NCBI RefSeq assembly: GCF_025502585.1 | Contig: NZ_CP106679.1 | Span: 1,767,501 to 1,831,500 of the forward strand | Length of the DNA stretch: 64,000 nucleotides | Direction of reading: 5' to 3' | From: Reichenbachiella agarivorans | Lineage (GTDB): Bacteria > Bacteroidota > Bacteroidia > Cytophagales > Cyclobacteriaceae | In this document: in pieces, positions 44,238-53,125 of the stretch | Position numbering within the stretch: the stretch's first letter is position 1 | How the letters are laid out: every line of letters starts with the position of its first letter | Translations under genes and position numbers: made by a program | Notes under the pieces: generated by a model | Told to the model about the DNA's origin: nothing | Databases searched by the model: none | The model's input: the letters and a program-made list of their open reading frames with translations, nothing else

Positions 44238-45308
44238 TTATGCCCTTCCCAGCGTACGCAGATGCATCAAATGCGAACTGATGGCTTTGAGCATGGTATT
44301 GTACTCATTGTATGTGATGTTGAATTCTTCACAAGTTTCTTTGACCAATCTGCTGATTGTAGGATAATGTACGTGGCTGATACGAGGAAAGAGATGGTGT
44401 TCAATCTGGAAATTTAAACCACCCAGCATCCAATGAAGTGTCTTATTGGTAGTTGCAAAATTGGCAGTACTTCTCAATTGATGGATTGCCCACTCTATTT
44501 TACTTTCTTCTTCCTGATTGTCTATTGCGTGAAAATTGGTGTCTTCTACTACATGCGCCAGTTGGAACACCGTACTGATGATCAATCCACAGGTGACAGT
44601 GATGATACTGAACCCGATCAGCCAAGGCAACCAACCCAAAACCAAAATCGGAACTACCATATAAACACACATGTACATGATTTTAGTAAACCAAAAAATG
44701 GCGTGCTGCTTCAAAGTCATTTTTTTGGTTTTGGTGACGGGAGCAATTCTACCACTAAAGTATTTTTCGAAATCCTCGTAAAAAATCCAAGCCAGATAAG
44801 AAATACCATAGAGTACTACCCAATAGATATGTTGAAATTTGTGGTAAAATCGTCTAGGCTGTCCCTCATGTAGTCTCATAAATGGTTTGACATCAATATC
44901 AGAATCCAAACCTTCGATATTGGTAAAGGTGTGGTGGTTGATGTTGTGTTTGATACCCCAGTAATATGAGTTCCCTCCCAGGATATTGAGAAAGTAGGCA
45001 GAGATCTTATTGATCCATGAGTACTGAGAAAAACTCTGATGGCTACCTTCGTGCATCACGTTGAAACCAATCAATGCTAGATTCAATCCCAAAATCATAC
45101 AAAGCACAACAGATACAACAGGTATCGGTGTAAAGAAAACCAGTACGACGTACAAGGCTATCGCAGAAAGCACCAGCAGAATCCCTTTGTAGTACAACTT
45201 ACCATCACCAGATGGTTTTAGATTTTCAACCGTAAAATAGTTGTCTACTTTTTTCCTGAGTATGTTGAAGAATGAGTTGGTACTGGTGTCGAATGAGTAC
45301 TTCTGCAT
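44238..45308 (-). CDS. Membrane fatty acid desaturase
   Basis: From the ATG at 45308 (MQKYSFDTSTNS) the product is 356 aa. The frame upstream to 45425 lacks features of the family. The three histidine boxes of acyl-lipid/acyl-CoA desaturases are intact: HEGSHQ, HNINHH and QIEHHLFP. About four TM helices surround them. The enzyme uses O2 and reduced electron carriers to introduce a double bond in membrane acyl chains. The QIEHH form (H to Q in the third box) is typical of front-end desaturases of the linoleoyl-CoA type. Cold adaptation is a plausible role. Confidence 0.93.
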   Translation of the reverse strand: MQKYSFDTSTNSFFNILRKKVDNYFTVENLKPSGDGKLYYKGILLVLSAIALYVVLVFFTPIPVVSVVLCMILGLNLALIGFNVMHEGSHQSFSQYSWINKISAYFLNILGGNSYYWGIKHNINHHTFTNIEGLDSDIDVKPFMRLHEGQPRRFYHKFQHIYWVVLYGISYLAWIFYEDFEKYFSGRIAPVTKTKKMTLKQHAIFWFTKIMYMCVYMVVPILVLGWLPWLIGFSIITVTCGLIISTVFQLAHVVEDTNFHAIDNQEEESKIEWAIHQLRSTANFATTNKTLHWMLGGLNFQIEHHLFPRISHVHYPTISRLVKETCEEFNITYNEYNTMLKAISSHLMHLRTLGRA

Positions 45309-45544
45309 TGCACTATGTTTTGGGTAAGAATATTGTTTTCTGTTACCGATCAATTTTGATGTATGACACGACAAGTGCAGTGACGACAGTTTTTGAAAAG
45401 TAGTCGTAAATATCGGCATTCCCATTGATGGAAAAGCCTATTCTTACTTTTATTTACTCCGTAGGTCTAGAATAGTCCGATTATTTGGGATGCATGGCTT
45501 CTTGGAGATAGAATCCCACTCGACGTAGAATGTACTCAAAGGCA

Positions 45545-45660
45545 GTGACTAGGTGAAGTTACAAACTTCACTTTCTTATCATTAGGAAGCAGAAAGCAGC
45601 ATTTTCCTCCTCTGGCGGACACGTGTAAATGCGGTATTGATCAAGGACAGTATCTTGAGG
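45545..45660 (-). repeat. Structured interspersed element, copy B
   Basis: Within the 558-nt gene-free stretch before 45867, the minus strand reads a core gcatttacacgtgtccgcca (45613-45632) and continues to aatgataa. About 54 of 63 positions match the element at 52964-53026, and nearly all differences are transitions. On the 3' side a perfect 8-bp hairpin with a 3-nt loop (gtgaagtt-tgt-aacttcac, 45553-45571) occupies the place where copy A has a different 7-bp hairpin. It lies upstream of the desaturase gene in the sense orientation. No ORF is seen. Confidence 0.75.
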
Positions 45661-45866
45661 TGTAGTTATAACCAGCTGATTCGACGTTTCCATCCTGATT
45701 GCATGGCACTTTATAGGGAAGGCTACAACATACATTTATACCCGTTCCGAAATACAACAAATCCATAACACTGGCTTTTCATCCAGTACACATCAAAGGA
45801 ATAGGTTTGCGCTTTTTAGCCATTGTTTTGTTTTTGGTAAAATGGTGGTTTGATGAACTAAATGCT

Positions 45867-47540
45867 ATGCCACGTCATTTGATTTTATTTGCTTTCCTTC
45901 TTTTGCTATCAGCTTGCTCGTTGACGCACGAGGACAGCTCACCTCAAAACAATGAGACAGTTGACCAATTGCTCCATCAGATCGAATCACAACCCAAGCT
46001 GAGCCGTGACAGCACCCTTTTCTTGGCACGTCGTGGACTGATTCTCTCCCAAGAGTTAGGGTACAAATTTGGCATAGCCCGTAGCAGTCATTTGTTAGGA
46101 GCCTTGTTTTACAAGATTGGCAATTTGGATTTGGCACTCAACCATTTGCATAGTGCTATCCATGTCTACGAACAGTCAGGTGACAAAGACCACCTAGCAG
46201 AGGCTACCAGTCTAATAGGTCAGGTGTATTTGAGATCCGAAAACTACAATCAGGCACTGATTCATTTGCGAGAATCCTATGTTCTTTTCGTGGAGCTCCA
46301 TAACCACACAGGAGAGGCACGGATTCAAGGACAACTAGGCCATCTCTTTGAGAAAACTCAGCAATACGATTCTGCTCTGTACTATCAGCACGAAGCGTTG
46401 GATTACTTTATTCAATCCATGGATTCGGCAGAATTGGCAGCCATCTATGACAACATTGGTAGTATCTACGAAGACCTGGAGGTGTACGATCAGGCCTACA
46501 AAAATTTTGTCAAGGCCTATGATTATAATTTCGCATTGGGCTATCTCGACGAGGCAATTGTCAATATGAACAACATCGGGGACACCTATCGCAAGCGTGG
46601 GCAGTATGATCAAGCGATGCAAGCGACCCGCCAAGCCTACGACATGGCGCTCGTACAGCAGAATCAATATCAAATCCAGTCAGCTGCCAGAGATATTTCT
46701 TTGATCCACAGAGAAACCAATCAATTGGATAGTGCCTATTACTACCTCGATCAGAGTTATCAATTGAATGAAGTCATCTTTGGTCAGGAAATCGCCCGAA
46801 AGATCGCCAACGCACAGAGTATTTTTGATCTGGAACAAAAACAACAAACTATCCTAATGCTCGAAAATGAAAAATCTTTGAGTAGAAAAATTGCCCTGGG
46901 TGGGGTTATAGCTGCAGCAATATTGTTCCTCCTGATTGCCTATAGTTCCTATCAAAAGGTAGCCAAGACCAGCAAAGAACGAAAGCTGCTGCAAATCGAA
47001 AACGAACTGAGCAAAGCAGAACTCATCAATGCACAGCTCAACGAAGAGAAACTAAGAACAGAACTAGAAAATAAGCGCCTGCAGGAGTCCCAGCTCCAAA
47101 TGGATCTGGAAATGAAAAATAGCGCTTTGAGTAGATCTGCACTGCACCTGATTCAGAAGAATGAATTCCTAGAAACACTCCGAACCAACCTGAAGAAGAT
47201 CAAGAAAAGCGAAAAAGAAGATGTCCACCAAAAGATCCGAAAGCTCACCAAATCTATTGATCTCAATTTCAACATGGACGAAGACTGGGAAGAGTTTGAA
47301 AATATTTTTCAGCAGATACATACGGAGTTTTTTGATCGCCTGAGAGAAAAACACCCCACCCTGACCAATTCCGAAGTGCGACTTTGCGCCATGATTCATA
47401 TCAATCTGCACTCCCACGAAATCGCCTCGATCATGAATATCTCCAGCGATAGTTTGCGGATAGCTCGGTATCGCCTCCGAAAAAAGCTCGGATTAGAAAA
47501 AGGTGAAAATTTATACAACTATATCGTGAGTGTGGGTTAA
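45867..47540 (+). CDS. TPR-containing transmembrane regulator with LuxR-type HTH
   Basis: From the ATG at 45867 the product is 557 aa with a lipoprotein-like signal (HLILFAFLLLLSACS). TPRs cover about 60-300, one TM helix lies at about 340-358 (ALGGVIAAAILFLLIAY), and a long coiled coil (370-450) precedes a C-terminal helix-turn-helix (LTNSEVRLCAMIHINLHSHE, then DSLRIARYRLRKKLGL). This is a one-component membrane regulator similar in plan to other Bacteroidota TPR-HTH proteins. It sits directly upstream of the TonB receptor and phytase genes on the same strand and is the likely regulator of that locus. Confidence 0.9.
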   Translation: MPRHLILFAFLLLLSACSLTHEDSSPQNNETVDQLLHQIESQPKLSRDSTLFLARRGLILSQELGYKFGIARSSHLLGALFYKIGNLDLALNHLHSAIHVYEQSGDKDHLAEATSLIGQVYLRSENYNQALIHLRESYVLFVELHNHTGEARIQGQLGHLFEKTQQYDSALYYQHEALDYFIQSMDSAELAAIYDNIGSIYEDLEVYDQAYKNFVKAYDYNFALGYLDEAIVNMNNIGDTYRKRGQYDQAMQATRQAYDMALVQQNQYQIQSAARDISLIHRETNQLDSAYYYLDQSYQLNEVIFGQEIARKIANAQSIFDLEQKQQTILMLENEKSLSRKIALGGVIAAAILFLLIAYSSYQKVAKTSKERKLLQIENELSKAELINAQLNEEKLRTELENKRLQESQLQMDLEMKNSALSRSALHLIQKNEFLETLRTNLKKIKKSEKEDVHQKIRKLTKSIDLNFNMDEDWEEFENIFQQIHTEFFDRLREKHPTLTNSEVRLCAMIHINLHSHEIASIMNISSDSLRIARYRLRKKLGLEKGENLYNYIVSVG

Positions 47541-47671
47541 CGCTCTCGTAACATGCAACTAGCTGATAATAAAATAATTGTGTGGAGGTGCTTACGTTTG
47601 GTTGCCATGAATTTTGAATCTGATGCCATTTTGTTGATTGCCCATTTAACACCCAATTCATACTAGGAATC

Positions 47672-47693
47672 ATTATTTGCCGAGTCAAATAAT
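47672..47693. promoter_or_regulatory. Inverted repeat upstream of the TonB receptor, candidate operator
   Basis: The perfect repeat attatttg-N6-caaataat is centred 34 nt before the start codon of the receptor gene. Further upstream tacgtttg (47593-47600) fits the -7 consensus TAnnTTTG, though no -33 element is seen. A regulator such as the adjacent HTH protein could bind here; this is inference. Confidence 0.45.
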
Positions 47694-47716
47694 TCGATGA
47701 CTTCAACTAAGAAATA

Positions 47717-50455
47717 ATGAAGAAAACACTTACAATTTTACTTTTAAGTCTAATCGGTTTCGGTGCCTATAGCCAAGAGATAGTGGTGAGAGGTCTGATT
47801 ACCGAAGGGGTCAGTGGAGAGCCACTACCCGGAGCAACGGTACTCATCGAGGGTACTACACAAGGTACCATCTCGGATGTCAATGGTGAGTTTACCTTGA
47901 GGCTATTGCCAGGTAGCAAATCTATTTTGGTGAAGTACTTAGGGTACAAGGATTTTACCACGACGATAGATGCAGCGACTAGTACCAATGTGGAAGTCCA
48001 ACTCAGCGAACTCAATTCAGAATTGCTGGAAGTAACCGTTTTCGGGTCTCTACAAGGACAGCAAAAAGCACTGAATCAACAAAAAAGTGCTGGCAACATC
48101 AAAAACATCATCGCTGCTGATCAGATCAGTAGATTCCCAGACCCTAACGTCGCTGAAGCGATCCAGCGGATGCCAGGGGTGACACTGCAGAGAGATCAAG
48201 GCGAGGGACGCTACGTCATCGTGAGAGGATTGGCTCCACAGTTTACCAACATCAGCGTCAATGGCGAACAAATCCCTTCTCCTGAAGCAGGTGTGCGTTT
48301 TGTGGCACTGGATGCCATACCCGCGGATCAGCTTTCGTCTATAGAAGTATCCAAAACCTTGACTCCTGACATGGATGGTGATGCCATCGGTGGATCTGTC
48401 AACCTAGTGACCAGAAAAGCCAAAAGCAGTGACATGGAAATCCAAGGAACTGTAGTCGGTGGATACAACCACCTAATGGGTCAACCCAACGGGCAAGGGT
48501 CACTCCTCCTAGGAAAAAGATTTGGTGCGGATGAAAAATTAGGTATCCTAATCAATGGTAGCCACTTCTACACCGACAGAGGCTCGGACAACTGGGAAAG
48601 AGACGGTGATGCAATCGAACTGAGAGATTATGCACTGAGAAGAACGCGAAGTGCAATCAGCGGTACTTTGGATTACCGATTCAACGACAATAGCGAAGTG
48701 TATTTTAGAGGAATCTACAATACATTCTCTGATCGTGAACATAGAAGAGCCTATGTAATCAGCCCGAATGTGGATGATTCCCCTTTTGAGAGCAACGAGA
48801 TCGAAAGAGCGACCAAAGATCGTTTCGAACGCCAAGATATCTCTAGTTACAACCTCGGAGGCAAGCACGTATTGCCAGGTTTTTCGGTCAATTATGAAGT
48901 GTCCTATGCTGATGCAGTACAAGACACTCCTTTTGATTACGAAGTGACCTTCATCGGTGAGCCTGATGGATTGTCTACAGACTTTTCAAATTCTGACTTC
49001 CCTAGATTCATGACCAGCGAGGATTTCGACTACCTCGACAACAGCAACTATGAATATGATGAGCTAGAGGCGGGCAATACTTTCGCCAAGGATGAAAACA
49101 TCACAGGTAAGATCAACATCGCTGTTCCCTACGAAATAGCAGGCAACCAAGGGGCGATCAAATTTGGAGGTAAGTACAGAGCCAAAACAAAGAGTCTAAA
49201 AGTGACCAGTAACAAGTATGGATGGGCTGGAGGAGACGTCTCCTTCGAAGGGCAAGAAGGTGATTTCACCCTAGAGAAATTTGATGGTGGTTTGGTGGAC
49301 GACAACTTCCTAGGAGGTGAGTATGAGATAGCAGCAGCGCCAGATATGGACAAGATCGTTCGATTCTTCAATGCCAACCGAGCTGGCTTTGAGCTAGAGG
49401 CTGAAGACAAATTGGTAGATGAAAATGTAGAAAGCTACAAAGCCACAGAAGATGTATTTGCAGCCTATTTGATGACAGATGTGACTTTCAACAAACTGCA
49501 AATTGTAGGCGGTGTGCGTTTCGAGAAGACCAATGTTGACTACCAGTACCACACGGTGTTGTTTGATGACGAAGGAGATTTGGACGAAATTTTGGATGAA
49601 GAAGGATCTACGGATTATGCTTTTATCTTACCACAGATCAATTTCAGGTATGCGCTCAATGGTCTGACCAATCTAAGGTTGGCTGCTACGACTTCTTACT
49701 CTAGACCCAATTTTGAATCCATCGTGCCAGCACAAGAGATCAATCTAGGTGATAGAGAAGGTACCATCGGTAATCCAGACCTCAAGCCCGTATCTGCTGT
49801 CAACCTCGACTTGATGGTTGATCACTATTTCGGAACAGTTGGCGTGCTGTCTGCAGGTGTTTTCTACAAGAATCTCGACAACTTCATCTACAAGCGCAGG
49901 TTTGAAACAAATTCTTACGAAGGCATTGATTTCGGAACTGATGTGGATTTGATACAAGATGTCAACGGACAGTCTGCCAACATCGCAGGAGTCGAACTTT
50001 CTTATCAGCAGAATTTGACCTTCCTGCCAGGAGCTTTGGCTGGCTTGGGCATCTATGCCAACTATACCTATACGGCTTCCTCAGCTACGCTCAAAGACAG
50101 ATCTGGCATAGACGAAGAGGAAGAAATCAATCTGCCGGGTCAGGCAACGCATGTGGCCAACTTGAGCTTGTCATACAACCTGAAAGGCTTCACCGCCAGA
50201 ATCTCGGGCAACTATGCAGGAGCTTATATTGAGGAGCTGGGAGAGGATGCTGACGAAGACCGCTCGATCAAAGGACGTCTTCAAGTCGATGCTACTGCCA
50301 GCTACAGAATCAGCGATCACTTCAATGTGTTTGCCGAAATGCTCAACATCACCAACGCACCTTTCGAAGCATATTTGGGAGGAAACGAAGACCAATTGGT
50401 GCAGAGAGAATTTTACTCTTGGTGGTCTAGAGTAGGTGTCAAATTCAATTTCTAA
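47717..50455 (+). CDS. TonB-dependent outer membrane receptor
   Basis: The 912-aa product has a signal peptide (MKKTLTILLLSLIGFGAYSQ) and a CarboxypepD_reg-like domain (about 22-105, with PLPGATVLIEGT and DVNGEFTLRL). Next come the plug domain (AEAIQRMPGVTLQRDQGEG, YVIVRGLAPQFTNISVNG) and a 22-strand barrel ending SRVGVKFNF. Sequence style fits the family that transports carbohydrates and organic substrates (TIGR01782-like). The gene is followed by an acidic lipoprotein and a phytase, which points to phytate or its degradation products as the substrate. No SusD partner is visible. Confidence 0.95.
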   Translation: MKKTLTILLLSLIGFGAYSQEIVVRGLITEGVSGEPLPGATVLIEGTTQGTISDVNGEFTLRLLPGSKSILVKYLGYKDFTTTIDAATSTNVEVQLSELNSELLEVTVFGSLQGQQKALNQQKSAGNIKNIIAADQISRFPDPNVAEAIQRMPGVTLQRDQGEGRYVIVRGLAPQFTNISVNGEQIPSPEAGVRFVALDAIPADQLSSIEVSKTLTPDMDGDAIGGSVNLVTRKAKSSDMEIQGTVVGGYNHLMGQPNGQGSLLLGKRFGADEKLGILINGSHFYTDRGSDNWERDGDAIELRDYALRRTRSAISGTLDYRFNDNSEVYFRGIYNTFSDREHRRAYVISPNVDDSPFESNEIERATKDRFERQDISSYNLGGKHVLPGFSVNYEVSYADAVQDTPFDYEVTFIGEPDGLSTDFSNSDFPRFMTSEDFDYLDNSNYEYDELEAGNTFAKDENITGKINIAVPYEIAGNQGAIKFGGKYRAKTKSLKVTSNKYGWAGGDVSFEGQEGDFTLEKFDGGLVDDNFLGGEYEIAAAPDMDKIVRFFNANRAGFELEAEDKLVDENVESYKATEDVFAAYLMTDVTFNKLQIVGGVRFEKTNVDYQYHTVLFDDEGDLDEILDEEGSTDYAFILPQINFRYALNGLTNLRLAATTSYSRPNFESIVPAQEINLGDREGTIGNPDLKPVSAVNLDLMVDHYFGTVGVLSAGVFYKNLDNFIYKRRFETNSYEGIDFGTDVDLIQDVNGQSANIAGVELSYQQNLTFLPGALAGLGIYANYTYTASSATLKDRSGIDEEEEINLPGQATHVANLSLSYNLKGFTARISGNYAGAYIEELGEDADEDRSIKGRLQVDATASYRISDHFNVFAEMLNITNAPFEAYLGGNEDQLVQREFYSWWSRVGVKFNF

Positions 50456-50473
50456 TTACAAAAGAATCAAATC

Positions 50474-51454
50474 ATGAAGATTAAAAATATATTGAGTGTA
50501 GCGGTGTTGGCCTTGCTGTCAGCCTGTGCTCTCAACGAACCAGATGTAAAAATTCAGGATACTGACTTCCCTCTTCGTCTCGAAATCGACGAAGAAGGTG
50601 CCGATCTACCGGATGCCGAAGATTACACCATAACGATTTCATTCGCAGATTATTTGGGCGATTTGCCAGCTCATGCGATCACTTTGACATACGAGTTATC
50701 TGGCGAGGGAGACTTCTCTGGAGCCTTCATAGACGAGATTGTGTATGAATATGAGGATGAAGACTGTGTGTTTGTACGCGAGATTGAGTTCACTGCCACG
50801 ACTATTACCGTCCCTGTAGATGCTGATTTGGGTACTGTACCTGAAGAGTTTGAAATCGTAGTATTGATGAACGAAGCTGGTATTGATGCCACGGATGGGG
50901 AGTTCAAACTGGAGATCACGGGAGTAGAAACTCCAGACAATGTAGCATTCAGTTACACCAACACTTTCGAATATGGAATCCTAGACAATGATGTAGCAGG
51001 CGAGTGGGTGTTAGAATTGGAAGATGAAGCAGCTTTCGCTTCCTTCCAACAAGTTTTCGGACCAATATCGCCTGACTTGATGGAGCTGACTTTTGCAGAC
51101 ATCACTGGAGAGGTCAAGTTTGAGTTCGAATTTGAGGAGATGAAAATAGAAGTCGAGTTGGTCGAGGAGGAAGAAGTTACCGAATGTGAAGATGGAGAGA
51201 TCGAGACCGATACAGAGAATCTAGTGATTGAAATCGAAGCGGATTATGACGCAGAAGATGGGGAGCTTGAGCTAGAAGGCTCGCACTTCAACGAAGATGA
51301 TGAGGAGTTGGATTTTGTCATGGAGGCAGAATATGAGTTGGGAGATGATGATGACATGATCATTACCTTCAAATCCATCATCGACGAGGACAATTACGAA
51401 GAAGGTGAAGAACTCTTCTCTGGATCTATTTCATTCACCCTTATCAAAGATTAA
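50474..51454 (+). CDS. Acidic surface lipoprotein of unknown function
   Basis: The 326-aa lipoprotein (MKIKNILSVAVLALLSAC, Cys at 18) is extremely acidic, with runs such as EFEFEEMKIEVELVEEEE and YDAEDGELELEG. It contains Calx-beta-like strands in the middle (VSYTNTFEYGILDND-like segment near 150-170). It lies 19 nt after the TonB receptor and 3 nt before the phytase gene, so it belongs to the same operon. The many Asp/Glu residues could bind calcium, which beta-propeller phytases and calcium phytate need; this is inference. Confidence 0.82.
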   Translation: MKIKNILSVAVLALLSACALNEPDVKIQDTDFPLRLEIDEEGADLPDAEDYTITISFADYLGDLPAHAITLTYELSGEGDFSGAFIDEIVYEYEDEDCVFVREIEFTATTITVPVDADLGTVPEEFEIVVLMNEAGIDATDGEFKLEITGVETPDNVAFSYTNTFEYGILDNDVAGEWVLELEDEAAFASFQQVFGPISPDLMELTFADITGEVKFEFEFEEMKIEVELVEEEEVTECEDGEIETDTENLVIEIEADYDAEDGELELEGSHFNEDDEELDFVMEAEYELGDDDDMIITFKSIIDEDNYEEGEELFSGSISFTLIKD

Positions 51455-51456
51455 TT

Positions 51457-52533
51457 ATGCATCAATACACCAAATATATCGTGTTGGGCTTGCTCGCTGC
51501 ATGCAGCCAACCCCAACAACCAACAAGCACAGAAGTAACTCCTATTCAACCCAAGTACGTGACCGACACGGTCAATTTTGACAGTGACGACCCTGCGATT
51601 TGGATTCATCCGACAGACCCGAGTCAATCTTTGATTCTAGGTACGGACAAGCGTGAAAATGCAGAAGGTGGTGTTTTCGTTTTCGATCTCAAAGGAAAAG
51701 AAGACAGCACACGACGCATCACAGGAATCGACCGTCCCAACAATGTAGATATCGCTTATGGTTTCCGATTGGACAGTACGAGGACAGTAGATGTCGCAGT
51801 ATTCTCTGAGCGTGGCAAGAACAGCATCCGTGTTTTCAGCTTGCCAGATATGCAGGCCATTGACGGAGGAGGCATTCCGGTATTCGAGGACAGCCCGAGT
51901 CGTGACGTGATGGGCGTAGCACTTTACAAACGTGCCGCTGACGATTCGCTCTTTGCGATCGTGAGCCGCAAGGGTGAAAACTCACCTGCTGAGGGCTACC
52001 TCTACCAGTATGCGCTAGAGATGCAGGACAGCACAGTGGTGGGGCGACTGGTGCGCAAGTTTGGCAAGTTCAGCGGGGGAGCTGGAGAGATAGAAGCCAT
52101 CGCCGTAGATCACCAGTTGGGCTATGTTTACTACTCTGACGAGTTGTTTGGAATCAGAAAATACTATGTTGATCCAGCGATGGGCAATGAAGAATTGGCC
52201 GTGTTTGGTACCGATGGCTTCACCGAAGACCGTGAAGGTATCACCATCTACCAAAGTTCTGACACGACAGGTTACATCATGATCTCGGATCAGCAGGCAG
52301 ATGCTTTCAGGGTTTTCCCGAGAGAGGGTTCCAATGGCAACCCACATGATCATCAGTTCATCAAGAGCCTGCCAGTATCCACGCACGAAAGTGACGGGTC
52401 AGAGGTCTCACATGTAGCCTTCAACGAGGATTTCCCCAAGGGTTTTTTCGTAGCAATGTCGGACAACAAGACCTTCCAAATCTACGATTGGCGTGACCTG
52501 GAAAAAGTCTTGGTCGCTACTGACGAGAAATAG
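51457..52533 (+). CDS. Beta-propeller phytase, lipoprotein
   Basis: The 358-aa product begins with a short lipoprotein signal (YIVLGLLAACSQ). It has the beta-propeller phytase signature DSDDPAIWIHP near the N-terminus, then SLILGTDKR, ITGIDRPNNVDIAYGF, KFSGGAGEIEAIAVD, and DREGITIY with YIMISDQQADAFRVF, which provide the calcium and substrate sites. These calcium-dependent enzymes release phosphate from phytate in aquatic environments. As a lipoprotein it would act at the cell surface or in the periplasm. It is the last gene before a terminator. Confidence 0.93.
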   Translation: MHQYTKYIVLGLLAACSQPQQPTSTEVTPIQPKYVTDTVNFDSDDPAIWIHPTDPSQSLILGTDKRENAEGGVFVFDLKGKEDSTRRITGIDRPNNVDIAYGFRLDSTRTVDVAVFSERGKNSIRVFSLPDMQAIDGGGIPVFEDSPSRDVMGVALYKRAADDSLFAIVSRKGENSPAEGYLYQYALEMQDSTVVGRLVRKFGKFSGGAGEIEAIAVDHQLGYVYYSDELFGIRKYYVDPAMGNEELAVFGTDGFTEDREGITIYQSSDTTGYIMISDQQADAFRVFPREGSNGNPHDHQFIKSLPVSTHESDGSEVSHVAFNEDFPKGFFVAMSDNKTFQIYDWRDLEKVLVATDEK

Positions 52534-52574
52534 AAAATACTTTTTCATTCTGAATCAGGTCTTCGGACCGACCC

Positions 52575-52602
52575 AAGCCTTCTCGCGAGAGAGGGCTTTT
52601 TT
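52575..52602 (+). terminator. Terminator of the phytase operon
   Basis: The stem aagcc/ggctt with inner ctc/gag pairing is followed by six T. A ggtc-ttcg-gacc tetraloop hairpin (52558-52569) lies just before it. The phytase stop is 42 nt upstream. Confidence 0.8.
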
Positions 52603-52639
52603 GTTTCCGTCCAAATAGTAAGAAGCATTTCAGGAGTCA

Positions 52640-52891
52640 TGGTAGATCATCCGGTGGTAGTAGTGGATGGTCCGGGTGTGGTAGTGAAAGAATCCAGAGT
52701 GTCAGTCGATAGATCAGGAGTGATAGTGATAGAATCCGTAGCGGTAGTGAATGGTTCGGGTGTAGTAGTGGAAGAATCCGTAGCGATAGTGAATGAATCC
52801 GTGATCCTAGTCAATGGTTTCGGAGTGATAGTGAAAGAATCCGGAGTGATAGTGAATGGTTCCGGAGTTCTAGCCAATGAAAAAGGAGTTT
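52640..52891 (+). repeat. 21-bp tandem repeat array, copy 2
   Basis: The anchor tagtg (or a close variant) recurs at 52661, 52682, 52703, 52724, 52745, 52766, 52787, 52808, 52829, 52850 and 52871, with a divergent unit at 52640: twelve exact 21-bp steps. A typical unit is tagtgaatggttcgggtgta plus 1 nt. Because the unit lacks stops in one frame per strand, ORFs of 135 aa (plus) and 88 aa (minus) with 7-residue repeats appear; they are judged artefacts because the related array at 29843 is full of stops. It lies between the phytase terminator and copy A of the structured element. Confidence 0.9.
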
Positions 52892-52940
52892 GGGATGAAG
52901 TATGCAGGGTCAATTATATCATTTCTACTGCTGCATCACA

Positions 52941-53052
52941 AGATAGTACTTTTGACGAAAAAAGCATTTACACGTGTCCGCCAAAGGAGGGAAATGCTAC
53001 TTTCTACCTCCCAATGATAATAAGGCGTAGTGAATACTACGCTTAGTGGGGT
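52941..53052 (+). repeat. Structured interspersed element, copy A
   Basis: The element begins with a weak hairpin (caaga/ttttg, near 52940-52955). The core gcatttacacgtgtccgcca (52964-52983) follows, with gcattt paired to aaatgc (52992-52997), then ggagg...cctcc, and a 7-bp hairpin gcgtagt-gaat-actacgc (53025-53042) followed by gggg and six T. The same arrangement is in the minus-strand copy at 45545. It lies 74 nt before the start of a lipoprotein gene. The T-run could make the last hairpin a terminator. Confidence 0.75.
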
Positions 53053-53125
53053 TTTTTATTAGATTACGGCTTGGCATAAATAAACTTATAGTCATGTAAT
53101 TTAATTAATCACTAAAATCAAAATA

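Noticed and set aside
45309-45425. Longer N-terminus of the fatty acid desaturase
   Set aside because: The extra 39 residues have no family similarity or targeting features; the ATG at 45308 fits the family's normal length.
52639-53046. 135-aa plus-strand ORF with Val-rich heptads and an 88-aa minus-strand ORF with Thr/Pro heptads
   Set aside because: Both are translations of the 21-bp array. The homologous array at 29843 has stops in all frames, and the plus ORF runs on into the structured element.
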